From Cetobacterium ceti (GTDB taxonomy: Bacteria; Fusobacteriota; Fusobacteriia; Fusobacteriales; Fusobacteriaceae), in contig NZ_FUWX01000007.1 of assembly GCF_900167275.1 (NCBI RefSeq), positions 62,001 through 126,000 of the forward strand: DNA of 64,000 bases, in the 5' to 3' direction. The notes under the pieces were generated by a model that was given only the letters and a program-made list of their open reading frames with translations, did not search any database and was not told the origin of the DNA. Position numbers and translations under genes: made by a program. Below are positions 17,580-25,365 of this stretch, in pieces. Position 1 is the stretch's first letter. Every line of letters begins with the position of its first letter.

Positions 17580-18524
17580 ATGAAAAGGTACTTGGTAAAT
17601 AGGATTTTTTCCATGGTTATAACTCTTTTTATAGTTATAACTGGGGTGTTTTTCATAGTGCGTTTGGTACCTGGGGATCCTTTGGCATCCATGGCTAGAA
17701 ATCTTCCAGAGCAGATAAAGTTAAACTTTTATGCAAAATATGGACTGGATAAACCTTTAATCCACCAGTACTTTTCATATATAAAGGAGCTCCTTCAGGG
17801 TAACCTGGGGGAGTCTCTTGTATATACGGGAAGAACTGTAACCCATATTATAGAAATAGCTGCCCCTGTGTCAGCTAGAATAAACTTACAAGCCCTAGGG
17901 TTTGGAGTTGGGTCTGGTTTGTTATTAGGGTTAATTGCAGCTAGTAAGAAAAATAAATGGCCAGATTATCTTGTTATGTTTATAGCTGTGGCTGGGGTTT
18001 CTGTGCCAAGTTTTGTAATGGCAACTTCACTTCAATATTACTTTACAGTGAAATTTAAACTTCTTCCTACAATAGGTTATACCCCAGGGTGGGATGGATT
18101 TAAATATACAATTTTACCTACCATAGCCCTATCCTTTTCTTCCATAGCCATATATGCCAGATATTTTAGGGCAAGTGTTTTAGATGTTTTAAGTCAGGAC
18201 TATATTTTAACAGCAAGGGCCAAGGGTATTTCTGGATTTAGAATGGCTTGGTACCATGTGGGGAAAAATGCCCTTCTTCCTGTTATTACAATTTTAGGAC
18301 CTCAAATTGCGGGAATATTCATAGGTTCCTTTGTAATAGAATCTATATTTTCCATACCTGGATTTGGACAGATATACGTTGAGGCCATAAACAACCGTGA
18401 CTTTACCATGATATTGGGACAGACCATACTTTTAAATGGTCTATATATAGTGTCTCTTTTTGTGGTGGATTTGGTCTATGGTCTAGTGGATCCTAGAATT
18501 AAAATATTTAAAAAGAGGGGGTAA
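17580..18524 (+). CDS. oppB: Oligopeptide ABC transporter permease
   Basis: A 314-aa inner-membrane permease with six hydrophobic segments. The N-terminal Val-Arg-Leu-Val-Pro-Gly-Asp-Pro and the EAA-loop segment Ala-Arg-Ala-Lys-Gly-Ile-Ser, which contacts the ATPases, are typical of OppB/DppB. It should pair with the OppC-like protein to form the channel. It starts 2 bases after the oppA stop, with GAAGGGAG inside the end of oppA. Length is normal for the family. Confidence 0.92.
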   Translation: MKRYLVNRIFSMVITLFIVITGVFFIVRLVPGDPLASMARNLPEQIKLNFYAKYGLDKPLIHQYFSYIKELLQGNLGESLVYTGRTVTHIIEIAAPVSARINLQALGFGVGSGLLLGLIAASKKNKWPDYLVMFIAVAGVSVPSFVMATSLQYYFTVKFKLLPTIGYTPGWDGFKYTILPTIALSFSSIAIYARYFRASVLDVLSQDYILTARAKGISGFRMAWYHVGKNALLPVITILGPQIAGIFIGSFVIESIFSIPGFGQIYVEAINNRDFTMILGQTILLNGLYIVSLFVVDLVYGLVDPRIKIFKKRG

Positions 18525-18529
18525 AAGGT

Positions 18530-19450
18530 GTGGAACACAAATATGAAGAGAGTATGTTTGAAAAAATAGAAACCATGGGAGAACTAGGGGAGATGATGGT
18601 AAGACCTAGTATAACCTATTGGGCAGATAGTTGGAGAAGACTTAAAACCAATAAGGTTGCCATGGGGTCCATAGTTATTTTATTTGTACTAATAGTAATG
18701 TGTATTTTTGCCCCAATGTTTTCAAAGTACAACTTTGAGGTCACAGACACAAGTAGCATTAACCTAGGTCCTAGTTCCCTACATATTTTTGGAACAGATT
18801 CCCTTGGAAGGGATATTTTCACAAGGGTTTGGGTAGGAGGAAGGGTTTCTATAATGATAGGATTTGTGGGAACTCTAATGGTTATTTGTGTAGGTTGTGT
18901 TTATGGGGGGATAGCTGGATACTTTGGTGGGAAAATAGACCACTATATGATGAGGGTAATTGAGATATTAGTTAGTATTCCCTATCTTGTAATGGTAATT
19001 TTAATATCCCTATATTTGGGAAAGGGGATATTTGCCCTTATTATAGCCCTAACAATAACAGGATGGACTGAGGTTGCAAGAATAGTTAGAGGACAAGTTC
19101 TTCAAATTAAGGAGCAGGAGTTTGTAACTGCTGCAAAGGCCCTAGGGGCATCTCCTAGTAGAATTATATTAAAGCATTTACTACCTAATACTGTGGGAGT
19201 GGTAATAGTTGCCATAACCTTTAAAATACCTGGATTTATATTTGCAGAGGCTTTTTTAAGCTTTATAGGTTTAGGGGTACAAGCACCTAATACCAGTTGG
19301 GGAGCTTTGGCTGCTGCTGCAAGGGAAAACTTAAGATTTTATCCATACCAGATTTTTTTCCCATCACTTATGATAATACTTACAATGTTATCCTTTAGTT
19401 TACTAGGTGATGGACTTCGAGATGCATTAGACCCTAAGGAAAGGCAGTGA
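18530..19450 (+). CDS. oppC: Oligopeptide ABC transporter permease
   Basis: A 306-aa permease with the long cytoplasmic N-terminus typical of OppC/DppC, Gly-Thr-Asp-Ser-Leu-Gly-Arg-Asp near residue 85, and the EAA loop Ala-Ala-Lys-Ala-Leu-Gly-Ala. It is the second half of the peptide channel. I take GTG 18530 as start; AGAGGGGG lies about 9 bases upstream. It is followed four bases later by the first ATPase gene. Confidence 0.92.
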   Translation: MEHKYEESMFEKIETMGELGEMMVRPSITYWADSWRRLKTNKVAMGSIVILFVLIVMCIFAPMFSKYNFEVTDTSSINLGPSSLHIFGTDSLGRDIFTRVWVGGRVSIMIGFVGTLMVICVGCVYGGIAGYFGGKIDHYMMRVIEILVSIPYLVMVILISLYLGKGIFALIIALTITGWTEVARIVRGQVLQIKEQEFVTAAKALGASPSRIILKHLLPNTVGVVIVAITFKIPGFIFAEAFLSFIGLGVQAPNTSWGALAAAARENLRFYPYQIFFPSLMIILTMLSFSLLGDGLRDALDPKERQ

Positions 19451-19454
19451 TAGA

Positions 19455-20447
19455 ATGAATAGAATTTTAGAAGTGGAAAATTTAAAAATAAACTTTAACA
19501 CCTATGCTGGAAAGGTCTATGCAGTTAGGGGAGTTTCCTTTTATTTAAATAGAGGGGAAACTTTAGCCATAGTTGGGGAAAGTGGAAGTGGGAAAACTGT
19601 TACTTCAAAGGGGATATTAAAACTTTTACCTAAGTATATATCTGAGATTCCAGAGGGAAGTGTGAAATTTAATAATAAAGAACTGGTGAATTTAAATGAA
19701 AAGGAGATGAATAAAATACGTGGAGGAGAGATATCTATGATATTTCAAGACCCAATGACCTCCCTAAATCCAACTATGAAAATAGGGGATCAGATTATAG
19801 AATCCCTAAGGGTTCATAGGAAGATGAGTAAAAAAGATGCTAAAATTGAAGCTATAAAAATGCTAAAACTTGTAAATATACCAGAGCCAGAAAAGAGAAT
19901 GGACTCATACTCCCATGAGTTTTCAGGGGGAATGAGACAAAGGGCCATGATTGCCATAGCCCTAGCATGTTCACCTAAAATACTAATAGCAGATGAACCA
20001 ACAACTGCCCTAGATGTAACAATTCAAGCCCAGATAATGGACCTTATGAAAAGTTTACAAAGGGAGATGAACACAGGGATTATTCTAGTTACCCATGACC
20101 TAGGAGTTGTGGCTGGGGTAGCAGATAGAATCCAAGTTATGTATGCAGGGGAGATTGTGGAAACGGGAACCACAGAGGAAATATTTAAAAATCCAAGACA
20201 CCCCTATACAAAAGCTTTAATGAAGAGTATACCATCTATAGAGAGCCAAAGTAAAAGTGAGCTCTATGCCATAAAAGGAACCCCTCCTGATTTAATAGCA
20301 CCACCAAAGGGATGTGGCTTCTCCTACAGATGTGACCACACTATGAAAATATGTATGGAACATCATCCAGATGATTTTGTAATAGGAGAGGGACACCTTT
20401 GTAAATGTTGGTTAGAACATGGGATACTAAAGGGAAAGGGGGAGTAA
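19455..20447 (+). CDS. oppD: Oligopeptide ABC transporter ATP-binding protein OppD
   Basis: A 330-aa ABC ATPase. Walker A is Gly-Glu-Ser-Gly-Ser-Gly-Lys-Thr, the Q-loop is Phe-Gln-Asp-Pro-Met, the signature is Phe-Ser-Gly-Gly-Met-Arg-Gln-Arg, and Walker B is Leu-Ile-Ala-Asp-Glu-Pro. The C-terminal oligopeptide-transporter extension holds four cysteines, as in OppD proteins that carry an Fe-S cluster. It should form a heterodimer with OppF. Start and stop lie within a few bases of its neighbours. Confidence 0.93.
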   Translation: MNRILEVENLKINFNTYAGKVYAVRGVSFYLNRGETLAIVGESGSGKTVTSKGILKLLPKYISEIPEGSVKFNNKELVNLNEKEMNKIRGGEISMIFQDPMTSLNPTMKIGDQIIESLRVHRKMSKKDAKIEAIKMLKLVNIPEPEKRMDSYSHEFSGGMRQRAMIAIALACSPKILIADEPTTALDVTIQAQIMDLMKSLQREMNTGIILVTHDLGVVAGVADRIQVMYAGEIVETGTTEEIFKNPRHPYTKALMKSIPSIESQSKSELYAIKGTPPDLIAPPKGCGFSYRCDHTMKICMEHHPDDFVIGEGHLCKCWLEHGILKGKGE

Positions 20448-20448
20448 A

Positions 20449-21393
20449 ATGGAAAAGTTACTTGAAATTAAACATCTGAAAAAGGAGTTCCCAGTGGGGA
20501 ATAGATACCTAAGGGCAGTAAATGATGTGTCCTTTTATATAAAAAAAGGTGAGACCCTAGGCCTTGTGGGAGAATCTGGTTGTGGGAAAACCACCTGTGG
20601 AAGAACTCTTTTGGGAATATATGAACCTAGTGGAGGAGAGGTATATTACCATGGGGAAAGGGTGGACAATTTAAAGGGAAAGGCCAGACAGGAACTTAAA
20701 AAGAAGATGCAAATAATCTTCCAAGACCCCTATGCTTCCCTAAATCCTAGAATGACCGTTGGGGACATAATAGGAGAGGGAATAGATATTTTTAATCTGT
20801 ATAGGGGAGAGGAGAGGAAAAAAAGAATTCAGGAACTTTTAAACCTAGTTGGACTCAATGGGGAGCATATAAATAGATTTCCCCATGAGTTTAGCGGGGG
20901 GCAAAGACAAAGAATAGGAATAGCTAGGGCTCTTGCTATAAACCCTGAGTTTATAGTTTGTGATGAGCCCATATCTGCCCTAGATGTGAGCATACAGGCA
21001 CAGGTAGTAAATTTACTTATAAAGCTACAAAGGGAGTTAGGACTTACATATCTTTTCATAGCCCATGACCTTTCCATGGTAAGACATATTTCTGATAGGG
21101 TAGGAGTTATGTATTTGGGAAAAATTGTGGAGTTAGGAGATAGTGAAACCCTTTATAGTGACCCGAAACATCCCTATACAAAAGCCCTAATGGAAGCAAT
21201 TCCAGTGCCAGACCCAAATCATAAATTAACAGGAAGTCACCTAAAGGGAGAGATACCATCTCCTATGGACCCACCTTCAGGATGTGCCTTTAGAACCAGA
21301 TGTCCTGTGGCCATGGAAATATGTGAAAGAGTAACTCCTGAACTAGTAGAAATTACCTCTGATTACTTCTGTGCTTGTCACAGGGTTAAATAA
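20449..21393 (+). CDS. oppF: Oligopeptide ABC transporter ATP-binding protein OppF
   Basis: A 314-aa ABC ATPase with Walker A Gly-Glu-Ser-Gly-Cys-Gly-Lys-Thr-Thr, Q-loop Phe-Gln-Asp-Pro-Tyr-Ala-Ser-Leu-Asn-Pro, signature Phe-Ser-Gly-Gly-Gln-Arg-Gln-Arg and Walker B Phe-Ile-Val-Cys-Asp-Glu-Pro. The C-terminal Cys-rich oligopeptide extension is present. It starts 1 base after the oppD stop and ends the operon. I see no clear terminator after it; the next gene has its own promoter within 50 bases. Confidence 0.93.
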   Translation: MEKLLEIKHLKKEFPVGNRYLRAVNDVSFYIKKGETLGLVGESGCGKTTCGRTLLGIYEPSGGEVYYHGERVDNLKGKARQELKKKMQIIFQDPYASLNPRMTVGDIIGEGIDIFNLYRGEERKKRIQELLNLVGLNGEHINRFPHEFSGGQRQRIGIARALAINPEFIVCDEPISALDVSIQAQVVNLLIKLQRELGLTYLFIAHDLSMVRHISDRVGVMYLGKIVELGDSETLYSDPKHPYTKALMEAIPVPDPNHKLTGSHLKGEIPSPMDPPSGCAFRTRCPVAMEICERVTPELVEITSDYFCACHRVK

Positions 21394-21403
21394 CGGTTAT
21401 AAT
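21375..21403 (+). promoter_or_regulatory. Sigma-70 type promoter for the rfbD-like gene
   Basis: TTGTCA (21375-21380) and TATAAT (21398-21403) are separated by 17 bases. The -35 lies inside the end of oppF. It would start transcription about 25-30 bases before the rfbD-like ATG. Confidence 0.6.
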
Positions 21404-21436
21404 ATAAGAAGACCACTATTTAAGGAGGTTCAATTT

Positions 21437-22276
21437 ATGATATTAATAACTGGAGGAAGAGGTCAATTAGCCTTTGAATTTAAAAGACTTTTTGATGAAT
21501 TAGGTGTGGAGTATACCTCTACAACTAGGGAGGAACTAGATATTACTGATTTTCAAAATATCAGGGAATATTTTAAGTATAAGCATCCTAAGGTAATAAT
21601 AAACTGTGCAGCGTATAATTCTGTGGATACGGCTGAGGAAGAGGAAGCAAAATGCTATAGAGCCAATGCCTATGGACCTAGGGAACTTGCCCTAGCAGCA
21701 AAGGAAGTAGACGCACAGTTTGTAAATTTTTCCACAGGGTTTGTATTTGATGGAAAGAAGAAAATACCCTATATTGAAGAGGATGAAACTAATCCTATAG
21801 GGATGTATGGAGCTTCAAAGGAGTTAGGAGAGCGTCTTGTTTTAGAAGCTTGGGAAAAGTCTTTAATAATAAGAACTTCTTGGGTTTATGGAAAGGGTGG
21901 ACCTAATAACTTTGTTAAGAGCATAATGGAGTGGAGTAAAAGTAACGACTATATAAAAATTGTAGATGACCAAATATCTACCCCTACATATGCAAGGGAT
22001 TTAGCTAGATATACTTGGGATTTAATAAATAAAAATATCTATGGACTATACCATATTACCAATGGAGGAGAGGTTAGTAAATATGACTTTGCCAAATATG
22101 TACTAGATGCCATAGGATGGATGGGAATTTTAGATAGGGGTAAAACTAGAGAGTTTTGTTCCATGGCTGAAAGACCTGAAAATTCAGTGTTAAGTGTGAA
22201 AAAAACGGAAAAAGTTTTAAAGGAAAAAATCCCATCTTGGGAGGATGGATTAATGAGATTTTTAAGGGAGGTTTAA
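21437..22276 (+). CDS. rfbD: dTDP-4-dehydrorhamnose reductase (RfbD/RmlD-like)
   Basis: About 279 aa, an NAD(P)H-dependent short-chain reductase. The N-terminal Thr-Gly-Gly-Arg-Gly-Gln-Leu-Ala, Arg-Glu-Glu-Leu-Asp-Ile-Thr-Asp and the Tyr-Gly-Ala-Ser-Lys active site are RmlD features; in rhamnose synthesis it makes dTDP-L-rhamnose. The usual Ser-Thr-Asp-Tyr-Val-Phe-Asp-Gly is Ser-Thr-Gly-Phe-Val-Phe-Asp-Gly here, a change next to the active site. ATG 21437 is chosen because AAGGAGGTT lies just upstream and the fold begins there; the frame extends further up without a ribosome site. No rmlA, rmlB or rmlC is nearby, so the true substrate could differ. Confidence 0.75.
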   Translation: MILITGGRGQLAFEFKRLFDELGVEYTSTTREELDITDFQNIREYFKYKHPKVIINCAAYNSVDTAEEEEAKCYRANAYGPRELALAAKEVDAQFVNFSTGFVFDGKKKIPYIEEDETNPIGMYGASKELGERLVLEAWEKSLIIRTSWVYGKGGPNNFVKSIMEWSKSNDYIKIVDDQISTPTYARDLARYTWDLINKNIYGLYHITNGGEVSKYDFAKYVLDAIGWMGILDRGKTREFCSMAERPENSVLSVKKTEKVLKEKIPSWEDGLMRFLREV

Positions 22277-22292
22277 TACCTCTCTTTTTTTT
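22262..22292 (+). terminator. Intrinsic terminator of the rfbD-like gene
   Basis: AGGGAGGT pairs with ACCTCTCT with one G-U pair around a short loop, followed by a T run. The stem overlaps the stop codon of the rfbD-like gene. Confidence 0.85.
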
Positions 22293-22293
22293 A

Positions 22294-22613
22294 TGGTTTA
22301 GAACAAATCTAAAAGAAAAAAGAAAAAGTGACCTAAGTCTGAAAAGTCTCTAAATGTACACTAATGAGAAGTTAAACAGAGGACACTATAACAGTGTTGC
22401 AATTTGGAATAGAACAAATTTAATATTAAGATTTAAAAATGTCAAAAAATGAAAAACCTTACAAAAGAGTTAAATAATAAACAATTTTTAAAGTAGAACA
22501 AAAGGATAAGTCAATTTGTTCTAAGTTTATTAAAATCACTGTGTTCTGGTATTGTTCCATAACTGAAAAAAGTGTATTTTTTACTTGCATTTACAAAATT
22601 TGTGCATTATAAT
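22294..22613 (+). promoter_or_regulatory. Long adhesin leader with repeated TAGAACAAA motifs and a strong promoter
   Basis: This gene-free stretch carries TAGAACAAA or a close match at about 22299, 22410 and 22494-22502, and its inverse TTTGTTCTA at 22515-22523. The last two form a perfect 9-bp inverted repeat with a 12-base spacer. A promoter with TTGCAT (22585-22590), 17 bases, and TATAAT (22608-22613) lies downstream and would serve the adhesin. The motif GAACAAA/TTTGTTC recurs on both sides of the alcohol dehydrogenase promoter near 25280. Confidence 0.55.
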
Positions 22614-22646
22614 CCTAGTGAAAATTAAGACTTGGGAGGGTTTTTT

Positions 22647-24707
22647 ATGAAGAATATTATGAGAAATTTATTATGCAGTAATTTAAAAAGAAAAATAAAA
22701 ATTACTAATAGTTTATTAGTGGCTTTTTTAATCACTGGAGGAATTTCATTTGGAGCTGGAGAAGCACCTCTTCATGTAAGTAATAGTGTAAAAGTACATG
22801 AGGGAAATATAAATGAAATGAGAGAAACTGTAGATAACTATGGAGAACATATAGGAGCTCTAGATAACTTTATAAATGCTCATGACCAAAGACTTACAAA
22901 TAATGAGGAAAAAATATCAGACCATGGAATGGCAATAAAGTCATTAATGGGAAATAAAGCAGATAAAGTAGAAACAGAAAAAGCTTTAGGAGAAGTAAGA
23001 GAATCAGCAAATAAAGAGAGAAAAGATAGATTATCCAATGAAAGAACTTTAAATAATGGAATAAAAGCTTTAGAAAGAAATAAAGCAAATAAATCAGATG
23101 TAGATTCAAGTTTAAAAGAGCATCAAGCAGAATTAGATAATTATGGAGAACATATAGGGGCTCTAGATAACTTTATAAATGCTCATGACCAAAGAATTAC
23201 AAATAACGAGAAAAAAATATCAGACCATGGAATGGCAATAAAGTCATTAATGGGAAATAAAGCAGATAAGGTAGAAACAGAAAAAGCTTTAGGAGAAGTA
23301 AGAGAATCAGCAAATAAAGAGAGAAAAGATAGATTATCCAATGAAAGAACTTTAAATAATGGAATAAAAGCTTTAGAAAGAAATAAAGCAAATAAATCAG
23401 ATGTAGATTCAAGTTTAAAAGAGCATCAAGCAGAATTAGATAACTATGGAGAACATATAGGGGCTCTAGATAATTTAGCTAATACTCAATCAGCTAAGAT
23501 AAATACAATGGATAAAGAGTTAAAAGAAACAAGTGCAGTAGCAAAAGAAGTAAAAGAAACAGTAGATAATTATGGAGAACATATAGGAGCTTTAGATAAT
23601 CTAGCCAATGATCAAGCTAAAAGATTAGATAAGGTAGAAAAAACAAGTGGAAGAGTAGCAGCCCACGAACAGTATATAAATGGATTAACAGAAAGAGCCA
23701 ATGCCCAAGAGGAAAAATTAGATGATTTAAATAAAAAAGTAAAAGCCAATGAAGATGCATTTAAAAACTTTGATGGAGGGGCAAAAGATGCAGCTTTAAC
23801 AATAGAAGAAAACCAAAATGGAGTAGATAGATTAATTGATAAAACTGATGCTACAAATAAAAATGTAGAAAAGTTAAGTAAAGACTTTGGAGCAACTCAA
23901 ACTCAAGTTAAACGTAATAGCCAAGTTATATCAGCTTTATTAGATTCAGCATCTAGAGGAAGTTATATGGTTACAGGAGATGTTGTTGATGGAGTTAAAA
24001 AAGAGGAAACAATAACAAAAGCAGATGCTGAAAAAATGAAGAAAGATCATGCTGAAATAACAGAGCATGCTAAAAGACTTGATGAATTGATGATAGCAGA
24101 AGGAAACGATATTAAGAAACATGAAGATGAATTAGCAGCTCAAGATAAGAAACTAGCGGCTCATGATACCCAACTTACCACAAATAAAAAATCAATTGAT
24201 GACAACACTAAAGCGATAACAAATAATAAAAACACTATAGCAGCTCAAGATAAAAAATTAAAAGATCATGATACTAAACTTGATGCAAATAAAAAATCAA
24301 TTGATAGCAACACTAAAGAAATAACAAATAATAGAAATGCTATAAAAGACTTAGCAAAGACTAAATATAGAACAGAGGACATTAATAGAAACACTCAAGC
24401 AATCAATCAAAATACAAGAGCTATTAATAGAATCAACTCTAGATTAGACCATATGGATAATAAAATTAACCAAGGTATGTCTTTAATGGCAGCTATGACA
24501 GCTATTGATTTCCAAAATGTTGGAGCAGGGGAAGTTGGAATAGGAGCAGGAGTAGGACACTATGTAAATTCAGAGGGTGTTGCAATTGGAGTAGCTTATG
24601 CACCTACAGATGTATTTAGAGTTAATGCTAAATATTCTGTAACTACAGGAAGCATACATAATTCAGCTGTTGCAGTTGGAGCAACTTATAAATTTAAATT
24701 AAGATAG
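22647..24707 (+). CDS. Trimeric autotransporter adhesin (type Vc, YadA-like anchor)
   Basis: About 686 aa. A long signal region (residues about 1-40, basic then hydrophobic, ending Ser-Phe-Gly-Ala) is followed by a coiled-coil passenger. The passenger has two almost identical 101-aa repeats (22833-23135 and 23136-23438) beginning Asp-Asn-Tyr-Gly-Glu-His-Ile-Gly, plus partial copies at 23439 and 23565, and later heptad-like Asn-Lys-Lys-Ser-Ile-Asp repeats. The last 90 residues match a YadA-type membrane anchor, with a Gly-rich barrel ending Thr-Tyr-Lys-Phe-Lys-Leu-Arg. It should trimerise in the outer membrane and bind a host or partner-cell ligand. ATG 22647 follows GGGAGGG. The receptor is unknown; CbpF-like CEACAM binding is only one possibility. 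Confidence 0.88.
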   Translation: MKNIMRNLLCSNLKRKIKITNSLLVAFLITGGISFGAGEAPLHVSNSVKVHEGNINEMRETVDNYGEHIGALDNFINAHDQRLTNNEEKISDHGMAIKSLMGNKADKVETEKALGEVRESANKERKDRLSNERTLNNGIKALERNKANKSDVDSSLKEHQAELDNYGEHIGALDNFINAHDQRITNNEKKISDHGMAIKSLMGNKADKVETEKALGEVRESANKERKDRLSNERTLNNGIKALERNKANKSDVDSSLKEHQAELDNYGEHIGALDNLANTQSAKINTMDKELKETSAVAKEVKETVDNYGEHIGALDNLANDQAKRLDKVEKTSGRVAAHEQYINGLTERANAQEEKLDDLNKKVKANEDAFKNFDGGAKDAALTIEENQNGVDRLIDKTDATNKNVEKLSKDFGATQTQVKRNSQVISALLDSASRGSYMVTGDVVDGVKKEETITKADAEKMKKDHAEITEHAKRLDELMIAEGNDIKKHEDELAAQDKKLAAHDTQLTTNKKSIDDNTKAITNNKNTIAAQDKKLKDHDTKLDANKKSIDSNTKEITNNRNAIKDLAKTKYRTEDINRNTQAINQNTRAINRINSRLDHMDNKINQGMSLMAAMTAIDFQNVGAGEVGIGAGVGHYVNSEGVAIGVAYAPTDVFRVNAKYSVTTGSIHNSAVAVGATYKFKLR
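22833..23438 (+). repeat. Two tandem 303-bp repeats within the adhesin gene
   Basis: Units at 22833-23135 and 23136-23438 are nearly identical at the DNA level; differences are a few single bases (for example GGAGCTC against GGGGCTC). Partial unit heads recur at 23439 and 23565. Exact in-frame duplication allows unit gain or loss by recombination. Confidence 0.92.
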
Positions 24708-24723
24708 TGGGATTTGATAAGAG

Positions 24724-24993
24724 ATGAGAATAAATAGTGATAAGGTAAAAAATATAGTTCCAGAGGAATTAATAGGAGTTATGTGGTATCTCTATGATAG
24801 AAATAGTTGGAAAAAACATAGTCCTAAGGAAATTATAAGAGTGGAACAAGTATTTTCTAATACCACAAGAATAAGTATGAGCTCAGGAGATGAGGAATAC
24901 TTAAGAAATTCATTTGATCTTGAGGGAAGATTTTCTATAATTGAAAATGGTTCTGATGAGATTTTAAAATGGGATTATGAAGAGTTATATTAA
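24724..24993 (+). CDS. Small conserved-looking protein of unknown function
   Basis: An 89-aa protein, acidic at the C-terminus, rich in Glu, Ser, Asn and Trp, with no signal peptide or membrane segment. A central segment (Ile-Gly-Val-Met-Trp-Tyr-Leu-Tyr-Asp) may be an amphipathic core. It starts 16 bases after the adhesin stop with only a weak ribosome site (GATAAGAG). It may be cotranscribed with the adhesin. I do not recognise a family. Codon use and the absence of stops support a real gene. Confidence 0.55.
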   Translation: MRINSDKVKNIVPEELIGVMWYLYDRNSWKKHSPKEIIRVEQVFSNTTRISMSSGDEEYLRNSFDLEGRFSIIENGSDEILKWDYEELY

Positions 24994-25004
24994 AAGTCAT
25001 GCTC

Positions 25005-25033
25005 TTGAAATTTAAAAAGAAGTAAGATATACT
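25005..25033 (+). promoter_or_regulatory. Sigma-70 type promoter of the small RNA
   Basis: TTGAAA (25005-25010), a 17-base spacer and TATACT (25028-25033) predict a start near 25040. No open reading frame follows, which points to an RNA gene. Confidence 0.72.
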
Positions 25034-25039
25034 AAATAA

Positions 25040-25158
25040 AGAAAGTGAACCTCCACTTTGAGCGAGGAACTAAAAAAAGCGAGTGGACCTCCACCTACCG
25101 ATGTAAAAATCAATAAGTGAGGATGAGATGTTAGAAATTTTCTAGCATCTCTTTTTTT
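25040..25158 (+). ncRNA. Small regulatory RNA with two anti-Shine-Dalgarno hairpin loops
   Basis: About 119 nt between a promoter (25005-25033) and a strong terminator. Hairpin 1 has a 6-bp stem, AAAGTG (25042-25047) with CACTTT (25054-25059), and the loop AACCTC. Hairpin 2 has a 4-bp stem, GTGG (25083-25086) with CCAC (25091-25094), and the loop ACCT. Both loops expose ACCU(C), complementary to Shine-Dalgarno AGGU/GAGG. AGCGAG is repeated at about 25061 and 25078, suggesting duplicated modules separated by an A-rich linker. The terminator is an 11-bp stem (25125-25135 with 25141-25151) plus a T run. C-rich loops of this kind are known in translation-repressing sRNAs such as RsaE/RoxS and the streptococcal csRNAs. 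Targets are unknown. No known family was recognised. Confidence 0.72.
25125..25158 (+). terminator. Intrinsic terminator of the small RNA
   Basis: GAGATGTTAGA pairs with TCTAGCATCTC (11 bp, one G-U) around a 5-base loop, followed by seven or more T. Confidence 0.92.
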
Positions 25159-25184
25159 TATTTAAAAATTTTTTTAAATTTTTT

Positions 25185-25321
25185 TCCTATCATAAATAAT
25201 AGATTCTTATCATATATGATAAGTTATTACCAAAAGTGATAATGCAAACAGTACACTTTGTATTTTAACAGAACAAAAAAGTTTGACAAATGTTTGAAAG
25301 TAGGATAAACTAAATTTGTTC
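25185..25321 (+). promoter_or_regulatory. Alcohol dehydrogenase promoter with a metalloregulator-like palindrome
   Basis: TTGACA (25283-25288), 17 bases and TAAACT (25306-25311) form a strong promoter. Upstream is a perfect 18-bp palindrome, CTTATCATATATGATAAG (25206-25223), with flanking half-site-like TATCATA (about 25189) and TGATAATG (about 25237), reminiscent of Fur/PerR-type sites. GAACAAA (25271-25277) and TTTGTTC (25315-25321) flank the promoter and repeat the motif found upstream of the adhesin. The regulators are inferred, not identified. Confidence 0.6.
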
Positions 25322-25365
25322 AACAGAAAACCAAACAAAATTAAAATATATTAAGGAGGTAGAAC

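Noticed and set aside
22894-23412. Two 71-codon Leu/Tyr-rich frames on the - strand inside the adhesin repeats
   Set aside because: They are identical copies created by the 303-bp repeats, have no ribosome site, and read as low-complexity shadows of the coiled-coil codons.
22833-23600. CRISPR-like array
   Set aside because: The repeats are 303 bp, adjacent, in frame and coding for a coiled coil; there are no short spacers or cas genes.
25271-25321. A Rex redox-sensing site at the alcohol dehydrogenase promoter
   Set aside because: The GAACAAA and TTTGTTC elements are more than 35 bases apart and do not form the compact TTGTTAAN4TTAACAA palindrome.
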